From Streptomyces sp. WM6378 (GTDB lineage: Bacteria > Actinomycetota > Actinomycetes > Streptomycetales > Streptomycetaceae): a DNA stretch of 64,000 bases. Position 1 is the stretch's first letter. Each line of letters starts with the position of its first letter. Below the pieces are notes generated by a model. That model worked only from the letters and a program-made list of their open reading frames with translations, made no database searches and was not told the DNA's origin. This document shows, in pieces, positions 26,986-36,364 of this stretch. A program made the translations under genes and the position numbers. The stretch spans positions 1 through 64,000 of the forward strand of contig NZ_LGDD01000317.1 in NCBI RefSeq assembly GCF_001279695.1. Reading direction: 5' to 3'.

Positions 26986-27825
26986 TCAGTCCCGTACGCA
27001 CACGAAAATCGCGGTCCCCGGGATCAGATTGCCCCGCAGCGGGGACCAGCCGCCCCACTCCTGGGTGTTCCAGGACGGCCATTCCGGCTCGACCAGGTCC
27101 GCCAGGCGGAAGCCGCCCGCGACCACGTCCCGCACCCGGTCGCCCAGCGTGCGGTGGTGCTCCACGTAGACCGCGCGGCCGCTCTCGTCCTGCTCGACGT
27201 ACGGCGTGCGGTCGAAGTAGGAGGCCGCGACGGACAGGCCCTCGGGGCCCGGCTCGTCGGGGAACGCCCAGCGGATGGGGTGGGTGACCGAGAAGACCCA
27301 GCGGCCGCCGGGGCGCAGCACCCGGCGCACCTCGCGGAAGACCTTCACCGGGTCCGCCACGAAGGGGACCGCGCCGTAGGCCGAGCACGCCAGGTCGAAG
27401 GAGCCGTCCGCGAAGGGCAGGGCGCAGGCGTCCGCCTCGACGAGTGGGAAGGCGCCGCCGTCGATGCGCAGCGCGTGCTGGAGCTGGCGGTGCGAGAGGT
27501 CCAGGGCCACCGGGCGGGCGCCCTGGGCGGCCAGCCAGCGCGAGCACTGGGCCGCGCCGGCGCCGATCTCCAGGATGTCGAGCCCCTTCAGGGACTCCGT
27601 CGGGCCGAGGAGCCGGGCGTCCGCCTCGTCCAGGCCCTCGGGGCCCCACACGAACCGGTCGTCCCCGAGGAACGCTCCGTGATCGGTCTGGTACTCGTCG
27701 GCGTTCCGGTCCCACCAGCCGCGGCTGGCCCGGCTGCTCTCCGTGTCGTCGGCGGTACGCCTGGTCGCCTCGGGCTCGGAATCGGACCCGTTCTCGGACT
27801 CGTACGCTTGGATCTCTTGGCTCAT
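26986..27825 (-). CDS. Class I SAM-dependent methyltransferase
   Basis: 279 residues. It has the Rossmann methyltransferase core with motif I LDILEIGAGAAQCSRWL, the acidic post-I residue in PVALDLSHRQL, motif II/III FDLACSAYGAVPF and RRVLRPGGRWVFSVTHP. An N-terminal tail of about 40 mostly charged residues is probably disordered. The substrate is unknown (UbiE/small-molecule type). It is divergent from rpsA, sharing the intergenic region from 27826. Confidence 0.9.
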   Translation of the reverse strand: MSQEIQAYESENGSDSEPEATRRTADDTESSRASRGWWDRNADEYQTDHGAFLGDDRFVWGPEGLDEADARLLGPTESLKGLDILEIGAGAAQCSRWLAAQGARPVALDLSHRQLQHALRIDGGAFPLVEADACALPFADGSFDLACSAYGAVPFVADPVKVFREVRRVLRPGGRWVFSVTHPIRWAFPDEPGPEGLSVAASYFDRTPYVEQDESGRAVYVEHHRTLGDRVRDVVAGGFRLADLVEPEWPSWNTQEWGGWSPLRGNLIPGTAIFVCVRD

Positions 27826-27969
27826 CGTGTCCGTCGTTGTAGTTTGCGCGGAACGCGACCTCGTGTTCCGAAGGTTCTCGAAAGAGGTCCGCGGGCCCCA
27901 CCGTGGCCTCGGGGAACCTTAGTTGTGCCGGGAATGCGGGGATCCGCCCCGGGTGTGCGCCTTCGCGCA

Positions 27970-27998
27970 TTGACCGTGTCCGGCTGCCCCCGTATGCT
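27970..27998 (+). promoter_or_regulatory. Vegetative (HrdB-type) promoter of rpsA
   Basis: TTGACC (27970-27975), 17-bp spacer, TATGCT (27993-27998). This gives a 5' untranslated leader of about 190 nt before the rpsA ATG at 28199. Such a leader could carry S1 autoregulation, but no specific structure was assigned. Confidence 0.75.
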
Positions 27999-28198
27999 AC
28001 AAGTTGCGCTGCGAGCCTGCGCACCTCAGACGTAGCAGGCGCGCTTCCATCTGTTGTATGTCCCCTCGGTTCTCGAGGCGCCATCCGGACCGACCCGGAT
28101 TGGCGCTTCCCAGGCTGTCCGGCTTCTGCAGAGGCGATACGGGCTCTCGGCGTGGCAGTACCTACGACTTTCTGTCCGTAACCGGAGCCCTTTCCCAC

Positions 28199-29698
28199 AT
28201 GACGAGCAGCACCGAGACCACCTCTACCACTCCGCAGGTAGCGGTCAACGACATCGGTAACGAGGAAGCCTTCCTCGCCGCGATCGACGAGACGATCAAG
28301 TACTTCAACGACGGCGACATCGTCGACGGCGTCATCGTGAAGGTCGACCGGGACGAGGTCCTGCTCGACATCGGTTACAAGACCGAAGGCGTGATCCCGA
28401 GCCGTGAGCTCTCGATCAAGCACGACGTCGACCCGAACGAGGTCGTCAAGGTCGGCGACGAGATCGAGGCCCTGGTTCTCCAGAAGGAGGACAAGGAAGG
28501 CCGTCTGATCCTGTCCAAGAAGCGCGCTCAGTACGAGCGTGCCTGGGGCACGATCGAGAAGATCAAGGAAGAAGACGGCATCGTCACCGGTACCGTCATC
28601 GAGGTCGTCAAGGGTGGTCTCATCCTCGACATCGGCCTCCGTGGCTTCCTGCCGGCCTCTCTCGTCGAGATGCGTCGTGTCCGCGACCTCCAGCCCTACG
28701 TGGGCAAGGAGCTCGAGGCGAAGATCATCGAGCTGGACAAGAACCGCAACAACGTGGTCCTGTCCCGCCGTGCCTGGCTCGAGCAGACCCAGTCCGAGGT
28801 TCGCCAGACGTTCCTCACCACCCTGCAGAAGGGTCAGGTCCGCTCCGGCGTCGTCTCCTCGATCGTCAACTTCGGTGCCTTCGTGGACCTGGGTGGCGTC
28901 GACGGTCTCGTCCACGTCTCCGAGCTGTCCTGGAAGCACATCGACCACCCGTCCGAGGTTGTCGAGGTCGGCCAGGAAGTCACCGTCGAGGTCCTCGACG
29001 TCGACATGGACCGCGAGCGCGTCTCCCTGTCGCTGAAGGCGACGCAGGAAGACCCGTGGCAGCAGTTCGCCCGTACGCACCAGATCGGGCAGGTCGTCCC
29101 CGGTAAGGTCACCAAGCTCGTTCCGTTCGGTGCGTTCGTGCGCGTCGACGAGGGCATCGAGGGCCTGGTCCACATCTCCGAGCTGGCCGAGCGCCACGTG
29201 GAGATCCCGGAGCAGGTCGTCCAGGTCAACGACGAGATCTTCGTCAAGGTCATCGACATCGACCTTGAGCGTCGCCGGATCTCGCTGTCCCTGAAGCAGG
29301 CCAACGAGTCCTTCGGTGCCGACCCGGCGTCGGTCGAGTTCGACCCGACCCTGTACGGCATGGCCGCGTCCTACGACGACCAGGGCAACTACATCTACCC
29401 CGAGGGCTTCGACCCCGAGACCAACGACTGGCTCGAGGGCTACGAGACCCAGCGCGAGGCTTGGGAGGGCCAGTACGCCGAGGCGCAGTCGCGCTTCGAG
29501 CAGCACCAGGCCCAGGTCATCAAGTCCCGCGAGGCCGACGAGGCCGCCGCTGCCGAGGGTGCTGCCGCCCCGGCCGGTGCCCCGGCGGGCGTCTCCGGCG
29601 GTTCGTACTCCTCGGAGTCGGACGACAACTCCGGCGCCCTGGCGTCGGACGAGGCGCTGGCCGCCCTGCGCGAGAAGCTGGCGGGCGGCCAGAGCTGA
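28199..29698 (+). CDS. rpsA: 30S ribosomal protein S1
   Basis: 499 residues with four S1/OB RNA-binding repeats (about 36-105, 121-190, 205-275, 290-360). Each is recognisable by G-V-V/I...GAFV/GFLP...GLVHVSEL and ends in ISLSLK-type strands. The N-terminus TTPQVAVNDIGNEEAFLAAI contacts S2, and an Ala/Glu/Ser-rich tail follows. The ATG at 28199 is preceded by CCGGAGCCC. It binds mRNA on the small subunit. Strong codon bias is evident. A consensus promoter and a strong terminator bracket the gene, so it is monocistronic. Confidence 0.97.
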   Translation: MTSSTETTSTTPQVAVNDIGNEEAFLAAIDETIKYFNDGDIVDGVIVKVDRDEVLLDIGYKTEGVIPSRELSIKHDVDPNEVVKVGDEIEALVLQKEDKEGRLILSKKRAQYERAWGTIEKIKEEDGIVTGTVIEVVKGGLILDIGLRGFLPASLVEMRRVRDLQPYVGKELEAKIIELDKNRNNVVLSRRAWLEQTQSEVRQTFLTTLQKGQVRSGVVSSIVNFGAFVDLGGVDGLVHVSELSWKHIDHPSEVVEVGQEVTVEVLDVDMDRERVSLSLKATQEDPWQQFARTHQIGQVVPGKVTKLVPFGAFVRVDEGIEGLVHISELAERHVEIPEQVVQVNDEIFVKVIDIDLERRRISLSLKQANESFGADPASVEFDPTLYGMAASYDDQGNYIYPEGFDPETNDWLEGYETQREAWEGQYAEAQSRFEQHQAQVIKSREADEAAAAEGAAAPAGAPAGVSGGSYSSESDDNSGALASDEALAALREKLAGGQS

Positions 29699-29729
29699 CG
29701 CTCTGACCCCAGCTGGTAGATAGCTGAAA

Positions 29730-29763
29730 GTAAGGCCCGCTCCCCCTGGGGAGCGGGCCTTAC
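29730..29763 (+). terminator. Terminator of rpsA
   Basis: Inverted repeat 29730-29745 with 29748-29763 (16 nt arms, so the apical pairs open to form the loop), 31 nt after the stop and followed by ttcattc. Confidence 0.88.
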
Positions 29764-29980
29764 TTCATTCCCGGCGGCCATCCTCGCTTCGTCAACTCGG
29801 CTCCTGCGTCGCCGAGTTGACCGATGTCGCGTTCAGAGCCGGGTTCCGCCCGGCAGACTGGAAGTCCGTCCCCGCGAGGTTTTCCCGGCCCGGCAAGGCT
29901 TTCCGTGAAAGCGGCGGCGGCGGGAATGCCCGCGTCCTGGCGGTCGTTCTTCCTGATGAACACGAGGAGGAGCGGTAATC

Positions 29981-30919
29981 GTGCTTGATCCGCAGGGTTT
30001 GTACGAATGGGAGCCGAAGGGCCTGGCCGTCGTCGACATGGCGCTCGCGCAGGAGTCGGCCGGCCTGGTCATGCTGTACCACTTCGACGGCTACATCGAC
30101 GCGGGTGAGACCGGCGAGCAGATCGTCGAGAAGCTCCTTGACACGCTGCCCCACCAGGTGGTGGCCCGCTTCGACCACGACCGGCTCGTGGACTACCGCG
30201 CCCGCCGCCCGCTGCTGACGTTCCGGCGCGACCGCTGGACCGACTTCGAGGTGCCCGCGCTGGAGGTCCGCCTGGTGCAGGACGCCACGGGCGCGCCCTT
30301 CCTGCTGATGTCGGGCCCCGAGCCGGACGTCGAATGGGAGCGCTTCGCGCTCGCCGTGCGCCAGATCGTCGAGCGCCTCGGCGTGCGCCTCTCGGTCAAC
30401 TTCCACGGCATCCCCATGGGCGTGCCGCACACCCGCCCCGTCGGCCTCACACCGCACGGCAACCGCACGGACCTGATGCCCGGCCACCGTTCGCCGTTCG
30501 ACGAGGCGCAGGTGCCCGGCAGCGCCGAGTCGCTGATCGAGTACCGCCTGATGGAGTCCGGCCACGACGTCCTGGGAGTCGCCGCGCACGTCCCGCACTA
30601 CGTGGCGCGCTCGGCCTACCCCGACGCGGCGCTGACCGCCCTGGAGGCCGTCACGGCAGCAACGGGCCTGGTCCTGCCGAGCGTTGCGCACGGCCTCCGT
30701 ACGGAAGCGCAGCGCACCCAGACCGAGATCGAGCGGCAGATCGGCGAGGGCGACGAGGAACTGGTCAGCCTGGTCCAGGGCCTTGAGCACCAGTACGACG
30801 CGGTGGCGGGCGCCGAATCCCGCGGCAACCTGGTCGCCGAACCGGCGGACCTCCCGTCGGCGGAGGAACTGGGCCGCGAGTTCGAACGCTTTCTCGCCGA
30901 GCGGGAGGGCGACGCATAG
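29981..30919 (+). CDS. PAC2 family protein (proteasome-assembly-chaperone-like)
   Basis: 312 residues. PAC2 features include ALIGAM-like [15 protein letters not shown], the strand-helix units around [16 protein letters not shown], and [13 protein letters not shown], followed by a C-terminal helical region with an [13 protein letters not shown] coil. In actinobacteria these homologues of proteasome assembly chaperones are widespread; the function is not settled. The GTG start follows CACGAGGAGG. It is 24 bp before coaE and probably co-transcribed. Confidence 0.9.
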   Translation: MLDPQGLYEWEPKGLAVVDMALAQESAGLVMLYHFDGYIDAGETGEQIVEKLLDTLPHQVVARFDHDRLVDYRARRPLLTFRRDRWTDFEVPALEVRLVQDATGAPFLLMSGPEPDVEWERFALAVRQIVERLGVRLSVNFHGIPMGVPHTRPVGLTPHGNRTDLMPGHRSPFDEAQVPGSAESLIEYRLMESGHDVLGVAAHVPHYVARSAYPDAALTALEAVTAATGLVLPSVAHGLRTEAQRTQTEIERQIGEGDEELVSLVQGLEHQYDAVAGAESRGNLVAEPADLPSAEELGREFERFLAEREGDA

Positions 30920-30943
30920 GGTGAGCAGCCTAAGCTTCCGCTC

Positions 30944-31543
30944 ATGCTGAAGGTGGGCCTGACCGGCGGTATCGGCGCCGGCAAGAGCGAAGTGTCACGG
31001 CTGCTCGTCTCCTACGGAGCCGTACTGATCGATGCGGACAGGATCGCGCGGGAAGTCGTCGAGCCCGGAACTCCGGGCCTGGCGGCGGTCGTCGAGGCGT
31101 TCGGCCCCGGCATCCTGTCCGCGGACGGCACGCTCGACCGCCCCAAGCTGGGCGGCATCGTCTTCTCCGACCCCGAGAAGCTCGCGACCCTGAACAAGAT
31201 CGTGCACCCGCTGGTCGGAGCGCGCTCCGCCGAGCTGGAGTCGACGGCGGGCCCCGACTCGGTGGTCGTCCACGACGTACCCCTCCTGGCGGAGAACGGC
31301 CTCGCGGCGCTGTACGACCTGGTGGTCGTCATCGACGCGACGCCCGAGACCCAGCTCGACCGGCTGGTGCGCCTGCGCGGCATGACCCCCGATGAGGCCC
31401 GCGCGCGCATGGCCGCCCAGGCCGACCGCGCCCAGCGCCTCGCCGTCGCCGACCTCGTCATCGACAACGACGGCCCCTTGGAGGCGCTGGAGCCGCAGGT
31501 GCGCAAGGTGTGGGAGGAACTGGTGGAGCGGGCCGCTGCCTGA
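30944..31543 (+). CDS. coaE: Dephospho-CoA kinase
   Basis: 199 residues; phosphorylates the 3'-OH of dephospho-CoA, the last step of coenzyme A synthesis. It has the P-loop [17 protein letters not shown], the substrate motif [28 protein letters not shown] and the lid region [16 protein letters not shown]. The length is standard, with no C-terminal UPF0157 fusion (unlike mycobacteria). Confidence 0.96.
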   Translation: MLKVGLTGGIGAGKSEVSRLLVSYGAVLIDADRIAREVVEPGTPGLAAVVEAFGPGILSADGTLDRPKLGGIVFSDPEKLATLNKIVHPLVGARSAELESTAGPDSVVVHDVPLLAENGLAALYDLVVVIDATPETQLDRLVRLRGMTPDEARARMAAQADRAQRLAVADLVIDNDGPLEALEPQVRKVWEELVERAAA

Positions 31544-31725
31544 AGGGCGCGCGGGGCTGCCTGAAGGCGGCGGCGGTGCGCGGCCGTCAAGAGCGCCTCG
31601 TGGACCGTGACCCGCGCCCTGGGCTCACCGGGGGGCGCGAACCCGGTATGCCGGTGAACCGGCGCGTATCCGAACCGTACGGATTCCCTCATCATGCTGG
31701 GTTTCCACGGCTTGGCCCGCGGCAT

Positions 31726-32139
31726 ATGGCCCGGGCGGATTACGATCCGACTGTGCTCTTCGTACTGGCGGGATTCACGGTGCTCGGCGGCCTGGTGGCG
31801 CTGCTCGCCGGGGCGTACGGGCTGCGGGAGACCCGGCGAGTGGAGCGGGCGGGCGCGTTCGCGTGGGCGCTGGTCAAGCCCGCGCCGCAGGGCTCGGCGC
31901 GGCCCCTCCTGCAGTTCGAGACGGCCGATGGCCATGTCCTCGAACTCCCTTCGCCGGTTCCTCCGAGCCGCCGCGAGCCGCTCCCGCCGGGCGCCAGCGT
32001 CCGGGTGTCCTACGACCCGGAGGACCCGCGCACCATCGTCCTGCTCGGCCGCCAACGCACCGCCCTGGACCGGGCATTCATGGCGGCGGGCGCGGCGATC
32101 GTGCTGCTCGGGCTGACCCTGGCGGCGGCTTCGCTCTGA
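31726..32139 (+). CDS. DUF3592 small membrane protein
   Basis: 137 residues from ATG 31726; a GTG at 31753 (128 residues) is an equally plausible start because the protein proper begins with the helix LFVLAGFTVLGGLVALLAG. A soluble beta-rich domain with the DUF3592 hallmark ASVRVSYDPEDPRTIVL follows, then a C-terminal helix (AFMAAGAAIVLLGLTLAAA). Two transmembrane helices enclosing an extracytoplasmic domain. Function unknown. Confidence 0.75.
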   Translation: MARADYDPTVLFVLAGFTVLGGLVALLAGAYGLRETRRVERAGAFAWALVKPAPQGSARPLLQFETADGHVLELPSPVPPSRREPLPPGASVRVSYDPEDPRTIVLLGRQRTALDRAFMAAGAAIVLLGLTLAAASL

Positions 32140-32235
32140 GGCATGCGGCTCCGGGCGCGGGCGGGTCCGGATGCGTACGGAATACCGGAGCTGGGCATGG
32201 CGTTGACAACGCGCAGCGAGGGAAAGGACAGGTAC

Positions 32236-32607
32236 GTGGCCGAAAGCAACCCCGAGACGCACGTGATCGACTTCCGCGCGGCCGAGCACCTCTTGGCCGC
32301 CCGGGACCCGCGCGGTGCCGTCAAACTTCTCGACTCGGTCGTCGCCGCCCACCCCGAGAACACCGCGGCCCGGCTGCTGCGGGCCCGCGCCTTCTTCGCC
32401 TCGGCCCAACTCCGGTCGGCAGAGCTGGAATTCCAGCTGGTCCTGGAGCGCGAGCCGGACAACGCCTTCGCGCACTTCGCCCTGGCCCGCACCTACGAAC
32501 GCCAGGCCCGCCCCGACCAGGCCAAGCGCCACTTCCGGCTGGCCGCGGCCCTGGACCCGAAGCCGGAGTACCTGGCGTCGGCGCGGTTCGAGGACGAGGC
32601 CGAGTAG
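32236..32607 (+). CDS. Tetratricopeptide-repeat protein
   Basis: 123 residues from GTG 32236, chosen because GGAAAGGA stands 8 nt upstream; the frame is open further 5'. About three TPR units follow: RDPRGAVKLLDSVVAAHPEN, then ARLLRARAFFASAQLRSAEL, then AHFALARTYERQARPDQAKR. A small cytoplasmic protein-interaction module with no known partner. Confidence 0.85.
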   Translation: MAESNPETHVIDFRAAEHLLAARDPRGAVKLLDSVVAAHPENTAARLLRARAFFASAQLRSAELEFQLVLEREPDNAFAHFALARTYERQARPDQAKRHFRLAAALDPKPEYLASARFEDEAE

Positions 32608-32630
32608 CGCGCGAGATCACCGCCGGCGGC

Positions 32631-32900
32631 TCACGGCCGACGGGTGCGCGGCGGTTCGTACGGCGGGATGTCGCGGCCCGGCTGATAGTGCGGGCCCTGC
32701 CGGATATGGCGGATGATCATGAACAGATCGACGATGATCACCGCGGCCAGGGCCGCGCAGGCAGCCATCCAGCCCGGCCGCCCCTCCAGGCCGAAGCCCA
32801 CCGTGCCGCCGGCGGCCCAGATCAGGCCCCAGATGCTCAGCCACAGCCGCATCCGCAGGGGGCTGCGGGCGGTGATCGGTTCGTTACCGGTGCGCAGCAT
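32631..32900 (-). CDS. DUF6343 small membrane protein
   Basis: 89 residues from ATG 32900, with AGAGGCGA upstream. The N-terminus MLRTGNEPITARSPLRMRLW is the family hallmark as I recall it. Two transmembrane helices (LSIWGLIWAAGGTVGFGL and AACAALAAVIIVDLFMII) and a Pro/Tyr/Arg tail follow. Function unknown. Divergent from the acyltransferase gene. Confidence 0.78.
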   Translation of the reverse strand: MLRTGNEPITARSPLRMRLWLSIWGLIWAAGGTVGFGLEGRPGWMAACAALAAVIIVDLFMIIRHIRQGPHYQPGRDIPPYEPPRTRRP

Positions 32901-33064
32901 GATGATCGCCTCTATAAAGGGGTGTACCCGCTGGGGCGCAGGTGAAAGCCACACGGTGCGGCGAATCCGTACGCCGCGCCACGGGTACGTCCGCGAGAAC
33001 GCGGTGCGCGCCGCGTCCGCAAATGCGGCGGCGCAGGAGGAACGGGCTGGCTAAGGTGACGCGC

Positions 33065-33961
33065 ATGCTGCTCCTCGACGACCTCCCCGAGACGCTGCTC
33101 GACCTCGCCGTACCGCACGAGGACATCAACGAACTGACCTCACTGGCCGCCCGGTTCACCACCGAACCCGAGCTCGGCGAGCTCCTGGCGGAGTCGGTGC
33201 GGGTCCTCGTGCAGGACATCGGAGCCGTCGGCGTCCATCCCGAACTGCCCGCCCTGCCCGAGGGGTTGGGGGACATCGAGCGCTGGTTCCCCGTGTACGT
33301 CGCCGTCGCCGCGCTGCCGCACGTCAGGGCGTACCACCGGGAGCGGGGCATCCCCGAGGACATCGCCCGCCGTACGCTCGCCGACCTGGGGCGGCACATC
33401 GCGCTGCACCACAGGCGGCGCGGAAACGGCGGTCTCTCCGTGCCCGGCTGGCTGCGGCTGCACTTCCGGGGGGAGATCTACCAGCTGGGCCGGCTCCAGT
33501 TCCAGCGCTCACGGCTCGGGGAGCGTACGGGCCGGGCCGTCCGCGAGGCGGGCATCGACGCGGAGCCCGGCGACCTCTGCCTGGACCTCCATATCCCCGA
33601 CTACCGGGGCCCGTTGACGCCGCAGGCGTGCGCCGACTCCATCGCCCGGGCCAGGAAGTTCTTCGCACGCCACTTCCCCGAGGAGCACTACCGGGTCGGC
33701 GTCTGCCACTCCTGGCTGCTCGACGAGCAGTTGCGCGACTACCTTCCCGAGAATTCCAACATTCTGCGCTTCCAAGGTTTGTTCCGTACCGCCTACAAAG
33801 ACGACGAGCCGTCCGACCGCGAACCCGTCGGCTTCGTCTTCGGCAATCCGGAACTGCGCGTGGCGGACCTCCCGCAGCACACCGCCGTGCAGCGCGCCGT
33901 CACCCGGCACCTCCTGGGCGGCGGCCACTGGTACCTGGGCCACGGCTGGTTCGAGCTGTAG
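33065..33961 (+). CDS. Acyltransferase-domain protein, GNAT-like
   Basis: 298 residues from ATG 33065 (GTG 33056 possible). It resembles the actinobacterial acyltransferase-domain proteins of about 300 residues, with an all-helical N-terminal half and a C-terminal alpha/beta domain containing DLCLDLHIPDYRGPLTPQAC and VGVCHSWLLDEQLRDYLPE. The invariant-looking HSWLLD and GHGWFEL segments may form the active site. The acyl donor and acceptor are unknown. Confidence 0.7.
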   Translation: MLLLDDLPETLLDLAVPHEDINELTSLAARFTTEPELGELLAESVRVLVQDIGAVGVHPELPALPEGLGDIERWFPVYVAVAALPHVRAYHRERGIPEDIARRTLADLGRHIALHHRRRGNGGLSVPGWLRLHFRGEIYQLGRLQFQRSRLGERTGRAVREAGIDAEPGDLCLDLHIPDYRGPLTPQACADSIARARKFFARHFPEEHYRVGVCHSWLLDEQLRDYLPENSNILRFQGLFRTAYKDDEPSDREPVGFVFGNPELRVADLPQHTAVQRAVTRHLLGGGHWYLGHGWFEL

Positions 33962-33972
33962 GAGCGGCCGGC

Positions 33973-34350
33973 TCAGTGCACGAAGCTGTAGCTGCGCCAG
34001 GGCGCGGCCTTCGGGGCCACGTTGTTGGCGAGCCTGCTGCCGATGTACGTCGTGTCCTTGCCGGTGCAGTCGGGCGTCCGGTACATGACCATGTCGACCA
34101 GCGTGTTGTTGTAGAGGTCGGTCGTCCCGGACGGTGGCAGCTTGTGGCAGCCCCGCACTTTCGGGCTGGTCAGCATGACGGACGTCTGGGGGCCGATCGA
34201 GTAGGTGATGGTGCCGACCGACGTCCGCCCGAGGCTGGAGCAGGCCGTGGTGGCGAGGGTGAGCAGCACGGCTCCGGCGGCGAGCCGCGTCCGGCGACGG
34301 CGACGGCGGCGCGACGTGCGGGCGGGGGACTGGGACGCGGGCACGGACAT
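33973..34350 (-). CDS. Putative lipoprotein, unknown function
   Basis: 125 residues from ATG 34350, with GAGGA upstream. A strongly basic n-region (RRRRRRRT), hydrophobic core and lipobox TTACS near residue 37 mark a lipoprotein. The mature part is about 85 residues with four cysteines or fewer, and a beta-rich look (SVGTITYSIGPQTSVML, YIGSRLANNVAPKAAPW), reminiscent of small secreted actinobacterial peptidase-inhibitor-like or DUF proteins, but I cannot name the family. Convergent with the acyltransferase gene, 12 bp apart. Confidence 0.72.
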   Translation of the reverse strand: MSVPASQSPARTSRRRRRRRTRLAAGAVLLTLATTACSSLGRTSVGTITYSIGPQTSVMLTSPKVRGCHKLPPSGTTDLYNNTLVDMVMYRTPDCTGKDTTYIGSRLANNVAPKAAPWRSYSFVH

Positions 34351-34514
34351 GAGCGGTCCTCGTCTGTACGGCAGGGCAGCGGCGGTCAGTGCCGCCAGCC
34401 TGCCCCGTGCCCGCTGTTCCGGCATCCGGTGTGCGCCGTGGATAGCCCGCCCGGGCGAAGGGACGCCGACGCACCACATTTCCCCTTCGCCCTGTGTGGT
34501 GCGCACCCATCACC

Positions 34515-34813
34515 CCGGTGGGCGCGCGCTGCCTAGCGTCTACGCGGACAGGGGCAAGGCTGTCCACGGTGTTGCTTTGCCGAGGCTGGGGGGATCGGAT
34601 CGTGCGCTGCTCGGCGCCGTGCCCGGCTGGGACGGCACCCCGGCCCAGCCGATGCTCGCCCAGACCCGCCACGCGCCGGGCCTGTACGCCCGGGCCGGTG
34701 GCAGGGTACGAGAGATTGCGGTGCCCGGAGCCGGGCATGCGGTCCATGTCGAACGTCCCGAGGAATTCGGCGCGGCACTGCTCGAAACCCTGTCGGAAGG
34801 CGCACGAACCTGA
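34515..34813 (+). pseudogene. Relic of an alpha/beta-hydrolase gene (C-terminal end only)
   Basis: The frame ending at 34813 encodes VREIAVPGAGHAVHVERPEE followed by a short helix. This is the typical C-terminal block of alpha/beta hydrolases, with the catalytic His in GAGHAVH. No nucleophile elbow, oxyanion segment or plausible start codon with ribosome-binding site exists upstream, so the 5' two thirds are missing. The stop overlaps the start of the next esterase (TGATG), suggesting the ancestral pair was translationally coupled. The left boundary is approximate. Confidence 0.6.
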
Positions 34814-36264
34814 TGGAACCCATTCGTACGACCCACCAGGGCGCGGTGCGAGGCCGGCTCGTCGCCGACGACGTGGCCGCCTTCCTGGGCATCCCGTTCG
34901 CCGCGCCCCCCTTCGGGGAGGCACGCTTTCGCGCGCCGGGACCGGCCGCCCCCTGGGACGGCGTGCGCGAAGCGCTCTCCTATGGAGCGAGCGTGCCCAG
35001 AGCCCCCTACGCGCCGCCCTTCGACGCCCTCATCCCGGACGACGGCCCCCAGGGGGAGGACTGCCTCAACCTCAACATCTGGACCCCGCACCCGGCCTCC
35101 GGCGGTCTGCCGGTGATGGTGTGGATGCACGGCGGGGCCTTCGCCAACGGCTCCGGAGCCACGTCGGCGTACGACGGAAGCACCTTCGCCCGCGACGGTG
35201 TGGTGTACGTGAGCATCAACTACCGGCTCGGCGCCGACGGCTTCCTGAGGCTGCCCGACCGGCCGGACAACCGCGGGCTGCTCGATCAGATCGCCGCCCT
35301 GGAGTGGGTCCGCGACAACATCGAGGCCTTCGGCGGCGACCCCGGCCAGGTGACGGTCTTCGGCGAGTCGGCGGGCGCCATGAGCATCGGCGCGCTGCTC
35401 TCGATGCCCCGCGCGCGTGGCCTGTTCCGCCGCGCGATCCTGCAGAGCGGCGCCGCCCACCACTTCCTGCGGCCCGCCTCGGCCGACCTGATCACGGCCA
35501 GGCTCGCCGAAAGACTCGGCATCGAGGCGACCGCGGAGGAGTTCGCCGCCGTCCCGCTGGACGCGCTGCTGCCCGCGCAGGCCGGGCTGCGGGGCGAGAT
35601 CGGGGCCCGCCCGGACCCCGCGCTGTGGGGCGAGGCAGCGCTCAACATGATGCCGTTCGAGCCCGTCCTCGACGAGCTGCCGCTGCCCGCCGCGGACTGC
35701 GGCGTGGAGCTCCTGACCGGCAGCAACCGCGAGGAGTACCGCCTCTTCCTGGTGCCGACCGAACGCCTCGACGTCCTGCCGCGGGCCAAGCTGCGGACCG
35801 TGACGGCGGCGTACGGCCTCGATCCGGACACAGCACTGCCCGTGTACGCGGCGCGTCGCCCGGACGCCGTGCCCGGCGAGCTGTTCGACGCGGTCACCAC
35901 CGACTGGTTCTACCGGATCCCGGCGCTGCGCGTCGCCGAGGCGGTGCCCGGCTCATACGTGTACGAGTTCGCCCGGCGCTCTCCGGCCCTCGGCGGCCGG
36001 CTCGGCGCCAGCCACGCCTCCGAGCTCGGCTACGTCTTCGACCGGCTCGACGACCCGGCCTACGCCCCGATCCTCGGCGAGAAGCCCCCGCAGTCCCTCG
36101 CGGACGCGATGCACGGTGCCTGGGTGGCCTTCGCGAAGACGGGCGACCCGGGCTGGGCGCCGTACGACCGCGAGACCCGGACGACCATGGTCTTCGACAC
36201 CGTGCCGAGCGTCGAGTCCGATCTTCGCGGCGAGGAACGTGCCTTGTGGGAGGGGGTGCGCTGA
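34813..36264 (+). CDS. Type-B carboxylesterase/lipase (para-nitrobenzyl-esterase-like)
   Basis: 483-residue alpha/beta hydrolase. It has the family signature EDCLNLNIWTP, the oxyanion hole in MVWMHGGAFANGSG, the nucleophile Ser in FGESAGAMS, and the C-terminal His in GASHASELGYVF; the acid of the triad is in the ELLTGSNREEY region. No signal peptide, so it is cytoplasmic. It hydrolyses carboxylic esters; the natural substrate is unknown. The ATG overlaps the stop of the hydrolase relic upstream. Confidence 0.93.
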   Translation: MEPIRTTHQGAVRGRLVADDVAAFLGIPFAAPPFGEARFRAPGPAAPWDGVREALSYGASVPRAPYAPPFDALIPDDGPQGEDCLNLNIWTPHPASGGLPVMVWMHGGAFANGSGATSAYDGSTFARDGVVYVSINYRLGADGFLRLPDRPDNRGLLDQIAALEWVRDNIEAFGGDPGQVTVFGESAGAMSIGALLSMPRARGLFRRAILQSGAAHHFLRPASADLITARLAERLGIEATAEEFAAVPLDALLPAQAGLRGEIGARPDPALWGEAALNMMPFEPVLDELPLPAADCGVELLTGSNREEYRLFLVPTERLDVLPRAKLRTVTAAYGLDPDTALPVYAARRPDAVPGELFDAVTTDWFYRIPALRVAEAVPGSYVYEFARRSPALGGRLGASHASELGYVFDRLDDPAYAPILGEKPPQSLADAMHGAWVAFAKTGDPGWAPYDRETRTTMVFDTVPSVESDLRGEERALWEGVR

Positions 36265-36364
36265 GGGCGTGGGACCCATTGTCAGACCTCGCCCGTAAGG
36301 TCGTAGATCAGTCGCGGACCACGCGACGCGTCATGACCGTGCGGACGAAGGGAGGTGACCGGCG

